A stretch of DNA of 35,320 nucleotides from Bacteroidales bacterium UBA2939. GTDB lineage: Bacteria > Bacteroidota > Bacteroidia > Bacteroidales > P3. Position 1 is the first letter of the stretch; each line of letters begins with the position of its first letter. Shown here in pieces: positions 21,261-29,856 of this stretch. Under the pieces are notes generated by a model. The model worked only from the letters and a program-made list of their open reading frames with translations. It made no database searches and was not told the origin of the DNA. The position numbers were made by a program, and so were the translations under genes. The stretch is taken from contig DECD01000028.1 of the NCBI GenBank assembly GCA_002349055.1, positions 1 to 35,320 on the forward strand, written 5' to 3'.

Positions 21261-23888
21261 TTAAAAGAGTTGGGTTTGGGTGCCTTCGGCGTAGCCGAGA
21301 CGGTCGTCGATTTCGGGTGTTTCTGAATTTTCAGAAACATCGGGGTTTTCTGAATCATCGGAGGGTTCGGGGTCGGGTTTCAGCGGCTGGAGCCAGTTGA
21401 ACTGGTCGACGGCGAAGGTGGTGACGCGCTTGCCGCGGGCCTTGATGCCCTTGACGCCGATGAATTCCTCGACCTCGATGATTTCGGAGGCAATCTTCTT
21501 GCCACTCTCGGGGTTGTAGATGACCTCGAGGCGAGGATAGTAGTCGAAGGAGAAGGAGAGGAGCTGCGAGCCGTCGTCGTCGAGGAAGGGGGTCTTGCGG
21601 TCGGTGGCCTCGGGGATGAAGCGCTTGAGGTAGGGGTAGCCGTCGGGAGAGCGGTAGAGGACGGAGATGACGGCCTGGGGATTGAACTTGCGGAGCTCGA
21701 CGAGGTCGTCGTCGTAGTGGTTGGCGAGGTCGAAATTGGTGGTGCGGTAGACGGCCGACTGCATGAGGGCCAGTATCTTGTCGTTGCCCTTGAACTCGCC
21801 TAGGAAGCGTCCGGCCTCGTTCACATTGAGCCGCTTGACGCTCTCGTCGAACCATATCTTGCGGGCGCTCAACGTGGAGACACCCTCGTCCTTGAGGTTG
21901 ATGGAGCGGACGGCGTTGCGGGTGAGGATGTTGCCCATGGACTGGCGCCCTTTGATGGCGAGGGTCTTGAAGTCGAAGTCGAAGGATGTCTTTTTCAGCT
22001 TGGGCTTGCTGACATGGTGGACGGTGATGACCTCGGCCTCGCCGTTGGGGTTGGCGGTGAAATAGAGCACCTTGGAGCCCTTGGTACCCTTGGTGAGGGG
22101 ATAGTCCTTGTCGCGGGTGATGGAGGTGACGTTGAAACGCTTGACCATCACGTAGCCGTCGGGGCCGCCGTCGCGGTATATCATATTATATACGGTGCGC
22201 TCGTCGCGTTTGCGGAAGACGGAGATGAAGAGAATCTCGGGGCAGTCCTTGGTGCCGACGAAGCCTTTCTCCTGAACCTTGGTGACCATGAAGGTGCCGT
22301 CGCGGCGGAAGACGATGATGTCGTCGAGGCGCGAGCATTCGCAGGCCACCTCGACACCCTCCTCGCGTTTGAGTCCCCATCCGGCAAAGCCCGTCTGGTA
22401 GTTGACGTAGAGCTTCTCGTTGGCGAGGGCGACGGTGGTCGACTCGATGTCCTCGAAGTTGCGTATCTCGGTGCGGCGCTCGCGACCTTTGCCAAATTTC
22501 TCCAGAATGTGGCGGAAATAGCGGATGGCGTAGTCGGTGAGGTGGGCCAGGTGGTTCTGCACCTCCTCGATGGTCATCTCGATGTTGGCCAGTTCCTCCA
22601 TAGCCTTCTTGATGTCGAACTTGCTAATCTTGCGGACAGGCTTCTCGCAGAGTTTGAGTACGTCGTCGCGTGTGATTTCCTTCTTGAACTGGGAGCGGTA
22701 GGGGTCGAAGCCGCGCTCCATCTGCTCCACCTGGTCCTCCCAGCTCTTGGAGCGTTCGTTCTCCATGATTTTGTAGATACGCTTCTCGAAGAAGATTTTC
22801 TCCAACGAGACCCAATGCCAGCGGTCCTCGAGCTCGGCGAGCTGTATTTCCAGCTCCTGCCGCAGGAGGTCCTTGGTGCGGAAAGTGTTGTGGCGCAGGA
22901 TGTCGGAGGCGGTCATGAAGACGGGCTTGTCGTCGACGATGACGCAGGTCTGCGGCGAGAAGGAAATCTGGCAGTTGGTGAAGGCGTAGAGGGCGTCGAT
23001 GGTCTGATCGGGCGAGACGCCGGCGGGGAGGTAGACCACTATCTCGACCTCGGCGGCGGTGTTGTCGTCGACCTTCTTGATTTTTATCTTGCCCTTCTCG
23101 TTGGCCTTGAGGATGGAGTCGATGAGAACGTCGGTGGTGACGGTGTAGGGAAGTTCGGTGATAACGATGGCCTTGCGTTTCTCCTCGTAGTGCATCTTGG
23201 CGCGGATGCGGAGACGGCCACCGAGGGCGGCATCGTTGTAGCGCGAGACATCGATGAGGCCGCCGGTGGGGAAGTCGGGGTAAATCTCGAACTCCTCGTC
23301 CTTCAGAATCTTGATGCTGCTCTCGAGCAGTTCGCAGAAGTTGTAAGGCAGGATGACTGAGGTGAGCGTGACGGCGATGCCCTTGGTGCCCTGAGCCAGC
23401 AGCAGGGGGAACTTGATGGGCAGCGAGACGGGTTCCTGCTTGCGTCCGTCGTAGGAGGGTTTCCACTGGGTGGTCTTGGGGTTGAAGACCACCTCCTTGG
23501 CGAACTTGGAGAGGCGCGCCTCGATGTAACGGCCAGCGGCGGCATCGTCGCCGGTGAGGATGTTGCCCCAGTTACCCTGGCAGTCGATGAGGAGGTCTTT
23601 CTGACCCATGTTGACGAGGGCGTCCTTGATGCTCATGTCGCCGTGAGGGTGGTACTGCATGGTATTACCCACGATGTTGGCCACCTTGGTGAAGCGGCCG
23701 TCGTCGGTCTCCTCCATAGCGTGGAGGATGCGGCGCTGCACAGGCTTGAGGCCGTCGTCGATGTCGGGCACGGAGCGGTCGAGGATAACATCGCTGGCAT
23801 AGTCAATCCAGTAGTCCTTGAACATGCCGCCGAGCGACATCGTTGTGCCCTGTTCTTCTATATTATTGGTGTTTTCTATCTCTTCCAT
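21261..23888 (-). CDS. parC: DNA topoisomerase IV subunit A
   Basis: An 875-aa type IIA topoisomerase A subunit. The quinolone-region pattern YHPHGDMSIKDA is at about 79-90. The catalytic tyrosine is Tyr121 in AAAGRYIEARL. A breakage-reunion core is followed by a coiled-coil gate and a six-bladed C-terminal beta-pinwheel. The pinwheel lacks the GyrA box (QRRGGKG), which favours ParC (decatenation of replicated chromosomes) over GyrA. The length is normal for the Bacteroidetes form. The acidic C-terminal tail (DPEPSDDSENPDVSENSETP) is low-complexity. It starts 8 bases after lepB on the same strand, so it is probably co-transcribed. GyrA is the alternative label but less likely. Confidence 0.88.
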   Translation of the reverse strand: MEEIENTNNIEEQGTTMSLGGMFKDYWIDYASDVILDRSVPDIDDGLKPVQRRILHAMEETDDGRFTKVANIVGNTMQYHPHGDMSIKDALVNMGQKDLLIDCQGNWGNILTGDDAAAGRYIEARLSKFAKEVVFNPKTTQWKPSYDGRKQEPVSLPIKFPLLLAQGTKGIAVTLTSVILPYNFCELLESSIKILKDEEFEIYPDFPTGGLIDVSRYNDAALGGRLRIRAKMHYEEKRKAIVITELPYTVTTDVLIDSILKANEKGKIKIKKVDDNTAAEVEIVVYLPAGVSPDQTIDALYAFTNCQISFSPQTCVIVDDKPVFMTASDILRHNTFRTKDLLRQELEIQLAELEDRWHWVSLEKIFFEKRIYKIMENERSKSWEDQVEQMERGFDPYRSQFKKEITRDDVLKLCEKPVRKISKFDIKKAMEELANIEMTIEEVQNHLAHLTDYAIRYFRHILEKFGKGRERRTEIRNFEDIESTTVALANEKLYVNYQTGFAGWGLKREEGVEVACECSRLDDIIVFRRDGTFMVTKVQEKGFVGTKDCPEILFISVFRKRDERTVYNMIYRDGGPDGYVMVKRFNVTSITRDKDYPLTKGTKGSKVLYFTANPNGEAEVITVHHVSKPKLKKTSFDFDFKTLAIKGRQSMGNILTRNAVRSINLKDEGVSTLSARKIWFDESVKRLNVNEAGRFLGEFKGNDKILALMQSAVYRTTNFDLANHYDDDLVELRKFNPQAVISVLYRSPDGYPYLKRFIPEATDRKTPFLDDDGSQLLSFSFDYYPRLEVIYNPESGKKIASEIIEVEEFIGVKGIKARGKRVTTFAVDQFNWLQPLKPDPEPSDDSENPDVSENSETPEIDDRLGYAEGTQTQLF

Positions 23889-23896
23889 TTCTCAAA

Positions 23897-25432
23897 TCAT
23901 CTGTCGTTGGCATTCTTGAGGATGCGGCTCAGGCGGTTGCCGCCCTCGCCTACCGACCACAGCACACGCTTGGCCTGGCCCACGATGTGGTCCTCGGGTA
24001 CGAAGCCCCAGAAGCGGCTGTCCTGACTGTGGTGGCGGTTGTCGCCCATCATCCAGTAGTAGTCCATCTTGGGCGTATAGCTGTCGGTCTGCGTGCCGTT
24101 GATGTATATCTTGCCGTCCTTCACCTCGAGGGTGTTGCCCTCGTAGGCGGTGATGACGCGGCGGTAGAGCGGCAGGTTTTCCAGCGTCAGCTTCAGAGCC
24201 TTACCCTTGGCGGGAATGAGGATGGGACCGTAGTTGTCGACCGACCAGTAAAAACCCTCGGCGTTGGGGTAGAGCCGCTGCGCCGAGTCGGCAGGATATT
24301 CCACCTCCTCTACGGCAATCACCGTCGAGTTGCTTCTCAACTTCGCAGCCAGTTCGGCCGAAAGGGGCAGGCGCAGCACACAGTTGCCGGCGGCATCCAC
24401 ACCCATCGGGGCATCCACGATGTCCTCGCGGCTCACACCGCTTCCGCCCAGCACAATCTCGGGATTGAATCCGGCGGCAATCAGCACCTCATGGTCGAAC
24501 TCGGCATCGGTCGGTGTCTCCACGGGCTTGCCGTCGATGTGCACCACCTTGTCGATAATCTGCAAGGTCTCGCCCGGCAGACCCATGCAGCGCTTGATGT
24601 AGTTCTCGCGCTTGTCGACGGGACGCACCCTGATTTTGCCCAGCGGGCCCAGCACCGGGTGGCGTGCCGTGCCGTTGAGCACCGCCTCGCGGCCAAACTC
24701 CTGCACGGCCTCATAGTAGGTGTACTTGCCGTCGAGGAAGTTGGTCAGCACCGTGTCGCCCGCCGGGAAGTTGAACACCACGGCATCGTAGCGCTTCACG
24801 TGGCCGAAACCCGGGTAGCGGTAATAGGGCAGACGAGGCCAGTCGAGATAGGAGTTGACGGTGGTGCCCAACACTGTGTTGTGCATCAGCGGCAGCGCCA
24901 GCGGCGTCATGATGACACGCGGGCCATAGGCCATCTTGCTCACTATCAGATGATCGCCCACCAAAAGACTCTTCTCCATACTCGACGAGGGAATGGAAAA
25001 CAGTTCAAACACAAAACCTCTGATAAGGACCGCCGCGATGAGTGCAAAGACCACGGCCTCGGTCCAGTCGCGCACCTCGCTGATTTTCGCCGGCGGGTCG
25101 GTCTTCGGGTCGTGATACTCCCAATCCGTCAAACCCAGGAGCGGCAGATAGACACACGGCAGCAACACACCGCCCATCTGCTCCCAGAAATTGCTCCTGC
25201 GGAACACACGCGAGGTCTCGACCACCATCAGCAAGAAGGTGAAGATGTTGATGCCCGGCACCAGGAATCCCACAATCCATTTCCAGCCTTTGTTGCAGAT
25301 TTTCAGCCACAACCAGATATTGTAGAGCGGTACCAACGCCTTCCACGGCGCCAGTCCCGCCTTCTTGAAAACAAACCAGAGACCCGCGATGGTCCCCACA
25401 ACGTAGAACATCAATAGCAATTCGTAGATCAT
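23897..25432 (-). CDS. lepB: Signal peptidase I
   Basis: A 511-aa type I signal peptidase. The N-terminal part has three or four hydrophobic helices (about 5-22, 50-72, 87-102), the extra membrane module (DUF5684-like) seen in Bacteroidetes LepB. A further helix (AVVFALIAAVLIRGFVF) follows, then the catalytic domain. The serine lies in SIPSSSMEKSL, the general-base lysine in the box YIKRCMGLPGET, and box E is MGDNRHHSQDSRFWGF. It cleaves signal peptides on the outer face of the inner membrane. The domain is longer than in E. coli through a large insertion between the lysine box and box E. The ATG overlaps the stop of the upstream glycosyltransferase by 4 bases (ATGA). Confidence 0.92.
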   Translation of the reverse strand: MIYELLLMFYVVGTIAGLWFVFKKAGLAPWKALVPLYNIWLWLKICNKGWKWIVGFLVPGINIFTFLLMVVETSRVFRRSNFWEQMGGVLLPCVYLPLLGLTDWEYHDPKTDPPAKISEVRDWTEAVVFALIAAVLIRGFVFELFSIPSSSMEKSLLVGDHLIVSKMAYGPRVIMTPLALPLMHNTVLGTTVNSYLDWPRLPYYRYPGFGHVKRYDAVVFNFPAGDTVLTNFLDGKYTYYEAVQEFGREAVLNGTARHPVLGPLGKIRVRPVDKRENYIKRCMGLPGETLQIIDKVVHIDGKPVETPTDAEFDHEVLIAAGFNPEIVLGGSGVSREDIVDAPMGVDAAGNCVLRLPLSAELAAKLRSNSTVIAVEEVEYPADSAQRLYPNAEGFYWSVDNYGPILIPAKGKALKLTLENLPLYRRVITAYEGNTLEVKDGKIYINGTQTDSYTPKMDYYWMMGDNRHHSQDSRFWGFVPEDHIVGQAKRVLWSVGEGGNRLSRILKNANDR

Positions 25433-26487
25433 ATCGTTTCTATTATTTTAATCAGTTTTTCTTTCTCTTTGTTCCAATCCATGTCGGCGCGTGCAGAGGC
25501 GAAATCTTCTTCCTTCCACTCTCTTGCCAACACCTTCTTCACCGCCTCGGCCAACGGTTTCGCTCCCGTGCCATTCATCACTTCTCCCACCTTGAACTTT
25601 CTCACCACAACGGCCATCTCGGGCAGGTCGCTCACCACCATCGGCACTCCGGCGGCGACAAAATCGCCTATGCGGTTCGGCAGCGCGAAATGGTAGCTCA
25701 GTCCCATATCCTCCAACATCACAAGCCCCACGTTGGCCTGCTGCGTCAGCGGTTCCAACGCCTCGGGTGTCAGCCTGCCGGTGAACTCGATGCGTTCCTT
25801 CCATGGTTTCTGAGCCGCGTAGGTTTTCATCTCCTCCAGCAGGTCGCCGCCGCCGGCAACCACCAGCCGGCAGTCCTCCAGCCACTCCAGCGCATCTATC
25901 GCCCAATCCACTCCCCTACCCTTGTTCACACACCCTTGGTAGAGCAGTACTCGGTTTCGCTCACTACTCCCCTCTCCTCTTGGAGAAGGGCTGGGGGTGA
26001 GGCTTATATTCCTCACCACCTCCATCCTCACACCATATTTCTGCCGATAGTAGTCGGCGATGCTCTGGCAAACCGTGAGCCTCGCGTCGCACTTTGGCAT
26101 CAGCTTTCTTTCTATCGTCTCCCACACCTGTTTCACACGCTCTCTCCCCACCAACTCGGGGACCTCGGGGAACAGCTCGTGCGCATCCATCACCAGTTTC
26201 CACCCCTTCAGGCGCGAGGCCACATAGCACCCCAGCAGCGTGTCCGTGTCGTTGGCCCACACAATATCGCACCTCGTCCGCATCAAGCGCCACCACAGCC
26301 TCACATTGTACTCCGCATAGAACCGCCACCCCTTCTTCTTTTTCATACCCAACTCCCTGCGGCCCAACAGCTCAACCTCAAATCCCGCTGCGCGCAGCGT
26401 CTCTGCATGGCGCATCACCCTCCGGTCGGTGACCAAATCATTCGTCACCGCCATCACTATTCTTACCTTTTCTCCACTGACACTCAA
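25429..26487 (-). CDS. Glycosyltransferase, GT4-like (352 aa)
   Basis: A GT-B fold enzyme. The N-terminal half has VRIVMAVTNDLVTDRRVMRH and WANDTDTLLGCYVAS, then MDAHELFPEVPEL. The donor half has VLLYQGCVNKGRGVDWAIDA, VVAGGGDLLEEMKTYA and YHFALPNRIGDFVAAGVPMV. It probably transfers a sugar to a cell-surface glycan. Between the halves is an odd segment SLTPSPSPRGEGSSERN, the translation of a GC-rich palindromic repeat (25961-26002) found in many bacteria, so it is probably an in-frame repeat insertion. It is the first gene of the five-gene operon and is coupled to lepB by a 4-base overlap. No clear -7 box is seen upstream. Confidence 0.85.
   Translation of the reverse strand: MSVSGEKVRIVMAVTNDLVTDRRVMRHAETLRAAGFEVELLGRRELGMKKKKGWRFYAEYNVRLWWRLMRTRCDIVWANDTDTLLGCYVASRLKGWKLVMDAHELFPEVPELVGRERVKQVWETIERKLMPKCDARLTVCQSIADYYRQKYGVRMEVVRNISLTPSPSPRGEGSSERNRVLLYQGCVNKGRGVDWAIDALEWLEDCRLVVAGGGDLLEEMKTYAAQKPWKERIEFTGRLTPEALEPLTQQANVGLVMLEDMGLSYHFALPNRIGDFVAAGVPMVVSDLPEMAVVVRKFKVGEVMNGTGAKPLAEAVKKVLAREWKEEDFASARADMDWNKEKEKLIKIIETI
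25961..26002. repeat. LTPSPSPRGEG-type palindromic repeat inside a glycosyltransferase gene
   Basis: The hairpin arms are built from CCCCTCTCC and GGAGAAGGG. On the minus strand it is read in frame as LTPSPSPRGEG, a well-known signature of translated dispersed repeats. Confidence 0.7.
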
Positions 26488-26561
26488 TACACTAACAATA
26501 ACTATTATCTATAATCTCTTATCTATTAACTATACATGTAACGTAATTCAAAAACATTTCG

Positions 26562-26569
26562 TATTTTTG
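26562..26569 (+). promoter_or_regulatory. -7 box TATTTTTG for the META lipoprotein
   Basis: GTATTTTTGCAC fits TAnnTTTG. It lies 27 bases before the GTG start at 26597. Confidence 0.65.
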
Positions 26570-26596
26570 CACTCGAATTTTTTATCAACAAAGAGT

Positions 26597-27052
26597 GTGA
26601 AAAACATAGTCATAACCCTTCTTCCGCTTGTGGCACTGCTTTTCGGAGCCTGCAGCGGAACCCATCATGTAGCCAAAACACCGCTCGAGGTACCCGTCTT
26701 CGAGAAGGAGCAAGTGTGGCAGCTCACCACCATGCGAGGCCGTCCAGCCGACCGCCAGAGCAAGGAAATCACCCTCCAGTTCAACAGCGAAGCCGGTTCC
26801 GTGAGAGGAATAATGGCGTGCAACACCTATTTCGGCCACTTCGTTTGCAACCCCGGAGACCCGGAGACCGGACGCTACCCCATCAGTATAACCCTCGAAG
26901 GCTCAGGCTCTCTCGGTTGTCCCGAAGCCGACATGAACGCCGACACACGCTTCTACGCCCTCCTCCCCAAGGCCACCCACGCCGTCTTCACCGCCACCTC
27001 CATCACCCTCTATCAGAACAGCAAGGAAATCCTCCACTTCGAACTTCGTTAG
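26597..27052 (+). CDS. META-domain lipoprotein (HslJ-like)
   Basis: I choose the GTG at 26597 (VKNIVITLL) because it follows a -7 box at 26562-26569 and starts a clean lipoprotein signal peptide with lipobox LLFGAC (Cys about residue 17). The open frame upstream covers the promoter. The mature protein of about 135 aa is a META domain: VWQLTTMRGRP near the start, QFNSEAGSVRGIMACNTYFG in the centre, and the final strand ITLYQNSKEILHFELR. META/HslJ proteins are envelope proteins linked to stress or antibiotic tolerance in other bacteria; the molecular role is unclear. It ends 85 bases before the Nudix gene, and that gap contains repeats of AAACTAAAA and AGTTTAAGTTAT. Confidence 0.8.
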   Translation: MKNIVITLLPLVALLFGACSGTHHVAKTPLEVPVFEKEQVWQLTTMRGRPADRQSKEITLQFNSEAGSVRGIMACNTYFGHFVCNPGDPETGRYPISITLEGSGSLGCPEADMNADTRFYALLPKATHAVFTATSITLYQNSKEILHFELR

Positions 27053-27137
27053 AAGTTTAAGTTATCAGTTTAAGTTATTAGTTGCCACCAACAAAGGCTG
27101 CATGAACTAAAAACTGAAACTAAAAACTAAAACTAAA

Positions 27138-27647
27138 ATGAAATTAAGCTACAAATACCGCACCTTCAACGTTCCCCTATGGCTGCTGCGACTGCTGAAG
27201 CGCCGCATGTGCTATGTCCGCGCTGCCGGCGGCATCGTCACCGCTCCCGACAACTCCATGCTCCTCATCCAGCGCAACGGCCGCTGGGATCTCGCCAAAG
27301 GCAAGGTGGAACCCGGCGAAACCCTCCTCCAGGCCGCCCTCCGCGAAGTCAAGGAAGAGACAGGTATGGCGCCTGCGGCCGCGGGCTCGGTACCAGTCAA
27401 GACCTACCACCTCTTCCGTGCCCCTAAAGCCTGGTTCAAAGGCTCTAACCCTCCTCCTCACAAATGGCACCTCAAGCAGACCTCCTGGTTTCCCATGACA
27501 GCAGAAAAGCAGCCCGTTACCCCCCAACAGGAGGAAGGCATCACCGGCGGCTGCTGGGTCACTCCCGACGAATGGCACCGCCGCCTCTCCCACTCCTACG
27601 GCACCCTCAGAACCCTTGCCAACCAATGGAAACACTCTCGCAGATAG
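27138..27647 (+). CDS. Nudix hydrolase
   Basis: A 169-aa protein with a full Nudix box G-x5-E-x7-REVKEETG-x, seen as GKVEPGETLLQAA followed by LREVKEETGM (about residues 55-77). The catalytic Glu residues and metal ligands are present. The N-terminal 30 residues are basic (LRLLKRRMCYVRAAGGIV). It probably hydrolyses a nucleoside diphosphate linked to another group; the substrate cannot be told from the motif. Its 3' end overlaps the start of dprA by 22 bases, so the two are probably coupled. Confidence 0.88.
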   Translation: MKLSYKYRTFNVPLWLLRLLKRRMCYVRAAGGIVTAPDNSMLLIQRNGRWDLAKGKVEPGETLLQAALREVKEETGMAPAAAGSVPVKTYHLFRAPKAWFKGSNPPPHKWHLKQTSWFPMTAEKQPVTPQQEEGITGGCWVTPDEWHRRLSHSYGTLRTLANQWKHSRR

Positions 27648-28732
27648 CCCTCACCTTCACCCCCGGACTCGGCAACGCCTCCATCCGCCGCCTCGTCGAC
27701 CTCTACCCCGACGAGGACATCTTCGCCCTGCCCAAGTCCGAGCTGGAAGCCGCGTTCAGTAACCATCAGAGCATCCTAGACAATATTTTGAACAAGAGCG
27801 GATTCCCGCGTGCCGAGGAGGAACTGCGCTTCTGCGAGCAAAACCATATCCGACCCCTCTTCTTCACCGCGCCCGACTACCCCGAGCGTCTCAACCGCCC
27901 CGAGACCGACGACTGTCCCGCACTGCTCTATGTCATGGGCGACACCAACCTCAACCCCGAACGTCCTGTGGCCATCGTCGGCACCCGCCGCGCCACCGCC
28001 TACGGCATCGACAACACCGACCGCCTCGTTCACGAACTGAAATCCTACAACACACCGATAATCAGCGGACTTGCCTACGGCATCGACACCGCTGCCCACA
28101 CCGCCGCCCTCGCCCACGGGCTGTCCACCGTCGCCGTCCTCGGCCACGGATTGGACCGCATCTATCCTGCCGAGAACCGCAATCTGGCCAAACAGATACT
28201 GGCCTCCGGCGGCGCCCTCGTCACCGAATACCCCAACGGCACCGCCATCAACCCGCGCTACTTCCCGGCACGCAACCGCATCATCGCCGCCCTGGCCGAC
28301 GCCACCGTCGTCGTCGAAGCCTCCGATAAAGGCGGCGCCCTCATCACCGCCGCCATTGCCGCCAGCTACCACCGCGACGTCTTCGCCGTCCCCGGCCGCC
28401 TCACCGACACCTACTCGCGCGGCACCGTCAACCTCCTGGCTACCAACCGCGCACTCCTTGTCCGCAACGCCGACGACATAGCCTTCCAGCTTGGCTGGCC
28501 CCTGCTGGGACAGCAGCTGTCGCTGGACGGAATGAAAGAAACGCCCAAGCTCTCGCACGACGAGCAGAAAATAGTCAACCACCTGAAGACCTGCGACTGC
28601 CAGCCCCTCGAGAAAATTGCGGCCGCCGTCGACTTCTCCCTCCCCAAAGCGGCCTCGCTCCTCTTCAATATGGAAATGGCCAAGGTGGTGCGAACCCTCC
28701 CCGGCCATCTCTATCAGCTTGTCAATTCATAA
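27626..28732 (+). CDS. dprA: DNA processing protein DprA
   Basis: 368 aa from the ATG at 27626 (METLSQIALTFTPGLGNAS). A longer frame begins at 27464 but runs inside the Nudix gene. An N-terminal SAM/HhH-like part is followed by the Rossmann core with the DprA hallmarks AIVGTRRATAYG, SGLAYGIDTAAH, AVLGHGLDRIYPAEN, EYPNGTAINPRYFPARNRII and ASDKGGALITAAIA. The C-terminal winged helix (LEKIAAAVDFSLPKAASLLF) is present. DprA protects incoming single-stranded DNA and loads RecA during natural transformation. It overlaps the Nudix gene by 22 bases and the convergent methyltransferase by 19 bases at the 3' ends. Confidence 0.93.
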   Translation: METLSQIALTFTPGLGNASIRRLVDLYPDEDIFALPKSELEAAFSNHQSILDNILNKSGFPRAEEELRFCEQNHIRPLFFTAPDYPERLNRPETDDCPALLYVMGDTNLNPERPVAIVGTRRATAYGIDNTDRLVHELKSYNTPIISGLAYGIDTAAHTAALAHGLSTVAVLGHGLDRIYPAENRNLAKQILASGGALVTEYPNGTAINPRYFPARNRIIAALADATVVVEASDKGGALITAAIAASYHRDVFAVPGRLTDTYSRGTVNLLATNRALLVRNADDIAFQLGWPLLGQQLSLDGMKETPKLSHDEQKIVNHLKTCDCQPLEKIAAAVDFSLPKAASLLFNMEMAKVVRTLPGHLYQLVNS

Positions 28733-29541
28733 AAGGCAATACTTGCCGCAGCGGCCACATTCAGTGAATCCACGCCGCGCTGCATGGGAATCTTGGCCAC
28801 ATAGTCGCACTGGCGCAACACACTGTCGCACAATCCGTCGCCTTCGGTGCCCATAATGATGGCCAGCCGCTCGGGTTCTTTCAAACAGGGGTCGTCGATG
28901 CTCACCGAGCGGTCGGTCAATGCCAAAGCCACCGTTTTGAATCCCAGTTCCCTAAGCTGCCCGTAGTGGTCAAGCCACGTCCAGGGAATCTGGAATACCG
29001 TGCCCATGCTCACGCGGCAGGCGCGACGGTTCAGCGGGTCGCAGCAGGTGCGCGTAAGCAACACGGCGTCAATGCCCAGCGCCGCAGCAGCGCGGAAGAT
29101 GGCCCCCGTGTTCGTCGAGTTGACAACAGAATCCATCACAGCCACACGCAATCTCTTTCGTCCCATCTGTAGAGACGCTGCCTGCAGCGTCTCCTCCACC
29201 GACGGCATCACGGGCCGCCTCATCGCGCACAGCACGCCGCGCGTCAACTCGTAGCCCGTCAGTCCCGCAAGCACCTCGCGTTCACCGGTATACACCGGTA
29301 CCTCCTCCCCCACCCCATACTCCTCGCACATCGCGCGCACCTGCGTATCTATATATTTACTCTCCGACAAAAAAGACAGCGGCTTCAGGCCCGCCACCAG
29401 CGCCACACGTATCACCTTCTCGCTCTCCACAATGAAAACGCCCTTCTCCGGCTCCAGCCGGTTGCGCAGCTGCGCCTCCGTAAGGTGCGCATAGACAGCC
29501 ACCTCCGGCACATCCAAACTATCAATCCTGATTACTTTCAT
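28714..29541 (-). CDS. TrmH/SpoU-family RNA 2'-O-methyltransferase
   Basis: The start is set at 29541 (MKVIRIDSLDVPEV, 275 aa). The frame opens at 29586, but the -7 box at 29547-29554 lies within that extra part. An N-terminal RNA-binding-like domain is followed by the SPOUT methyltransferase motifs: motif 1 NSTNTGAIFRAAAAL, motif 2 IIMGTEGDGL, motif 3 IPMQRGVDSLNVAAAASIAF. The family methylates ribose in rRNA or tRNA using S-adenosylmethionine; the exact target base is not evident. The promoter sits so close to the ATG that the mRNA is probably leaderless. Its 3' end overlaps dprA by 19 bases on the opposite strand. Confidence 0.88.
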   Translation of the reverse strand: MKVIRIDSLDVPEVAVYAHLTEAQLRNRLEPEKGVFIVESEKVIRVALVAGLKPLSFLSESKYIDTQVRAMCEEYGVGEEVPVYTGEREVLAGLTGYELTRGVLCAMRRPVMPSVEETLQAASLQMGRKRLRVAVMDSVVNSTNTGAIFRAAAALGIDAVLLTRTCCDPLNRRACRVSMGTVFQIPWTWLDHYGQLRELGFKTVALALTDRSVSIDDPCLKEPERLAIIMGTEGDGLCDSVLRQCDYVAKIPMQRGVDSLNVAAAASIAFYELTS

Positions 29542-29546
29542 GTTTG

Positions 29547-29554
29547 CAAAGATA
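29547..29554 (-). promoter_or_regulatory. -7 box TATCTTTG directly before the methyltransferase ATG
   Basis: The minus strand reads TATCTTTGC with its last G only 5 bases from the ATG at 29541. Transcription would begin at or very near the start codon. Confidence 0.65.
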
Positions 29555-29617
29555 CACAAAAAATCCGATTGCGACAAACATCGCACAAAACCCCTACCAT
29601 CGACCTACCAACACCCT

Positions 29618-29645
29618 ACCAACTCCTACCATGGTAGGAGTTGGT
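29618..29645. repeat. Perfect 28-base palindrome
   Basis: A perfect inverted repeat with half-site ACCAACTCCTACCA and its complement, no spacer. It is followed by further TAGGAGTTGGTAGGG repeats to about 29660. It lies in the space between the start of the methyltransferase gene and the end of the outer-membrane protein gene, both on the minus strand. Confidence 0.8.
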
Positions 29646-29724
29646 TAGGAGTTGGTAGGGAGTTGATAACTGGTTTATAGGTAATTAGTGCAAACCCGGT
29701 CTTTGGCATTTCCAAGCCGGTTTT

Positions 29725-29856
29725 CACCTTTCTTTTCTCCCGCCTTCGGCGGAATCTATATATCCATAGATTAATTGGATTTATGGATTACAGCCCACCA
29801 GGGCTGGGAGCATCATCTGTCTGATTTCCAATATTTCCGCCTTAGGCGGGGATTAG
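29725..29856. repeat. Small intergenic palindromes downstream of the outer-membrane protein gene
   Basis: Hairpins CCGCC/GGCGG (about 29749-29760), CAGCCC/GGGCTG (about 29790-29806) and CCGCC/GGCGG (about 29840-29850) are of the dispersed-repeat type. The last could serve as a terminator for the gene ending at 29857. No gene is seen from 29587 to 29856. Confidence 0.45.

Noticed and set aside
22014..23360. 448-aa open frame on the plus strand
   Set aside because: It lies antisense to parC, which is unmistakable by its motifs.
23843..25417. 524-aa open frame on the plus strand
   Set aside because: It lies antisense to lepB; the composition is His/Arg/Val-rich with no domain.
26429..26596. 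Longer N-terminus for the META lipoprotein
   Set aside because: It would place the -7 box inside the gene and spoil the lipoprotein signal peptide.
27776..28708. 310-aa open frame on the minus strand
   Set aside because: It lies antisense to dprA; Gly/Val/Asp-rich and without recognisable motifs.
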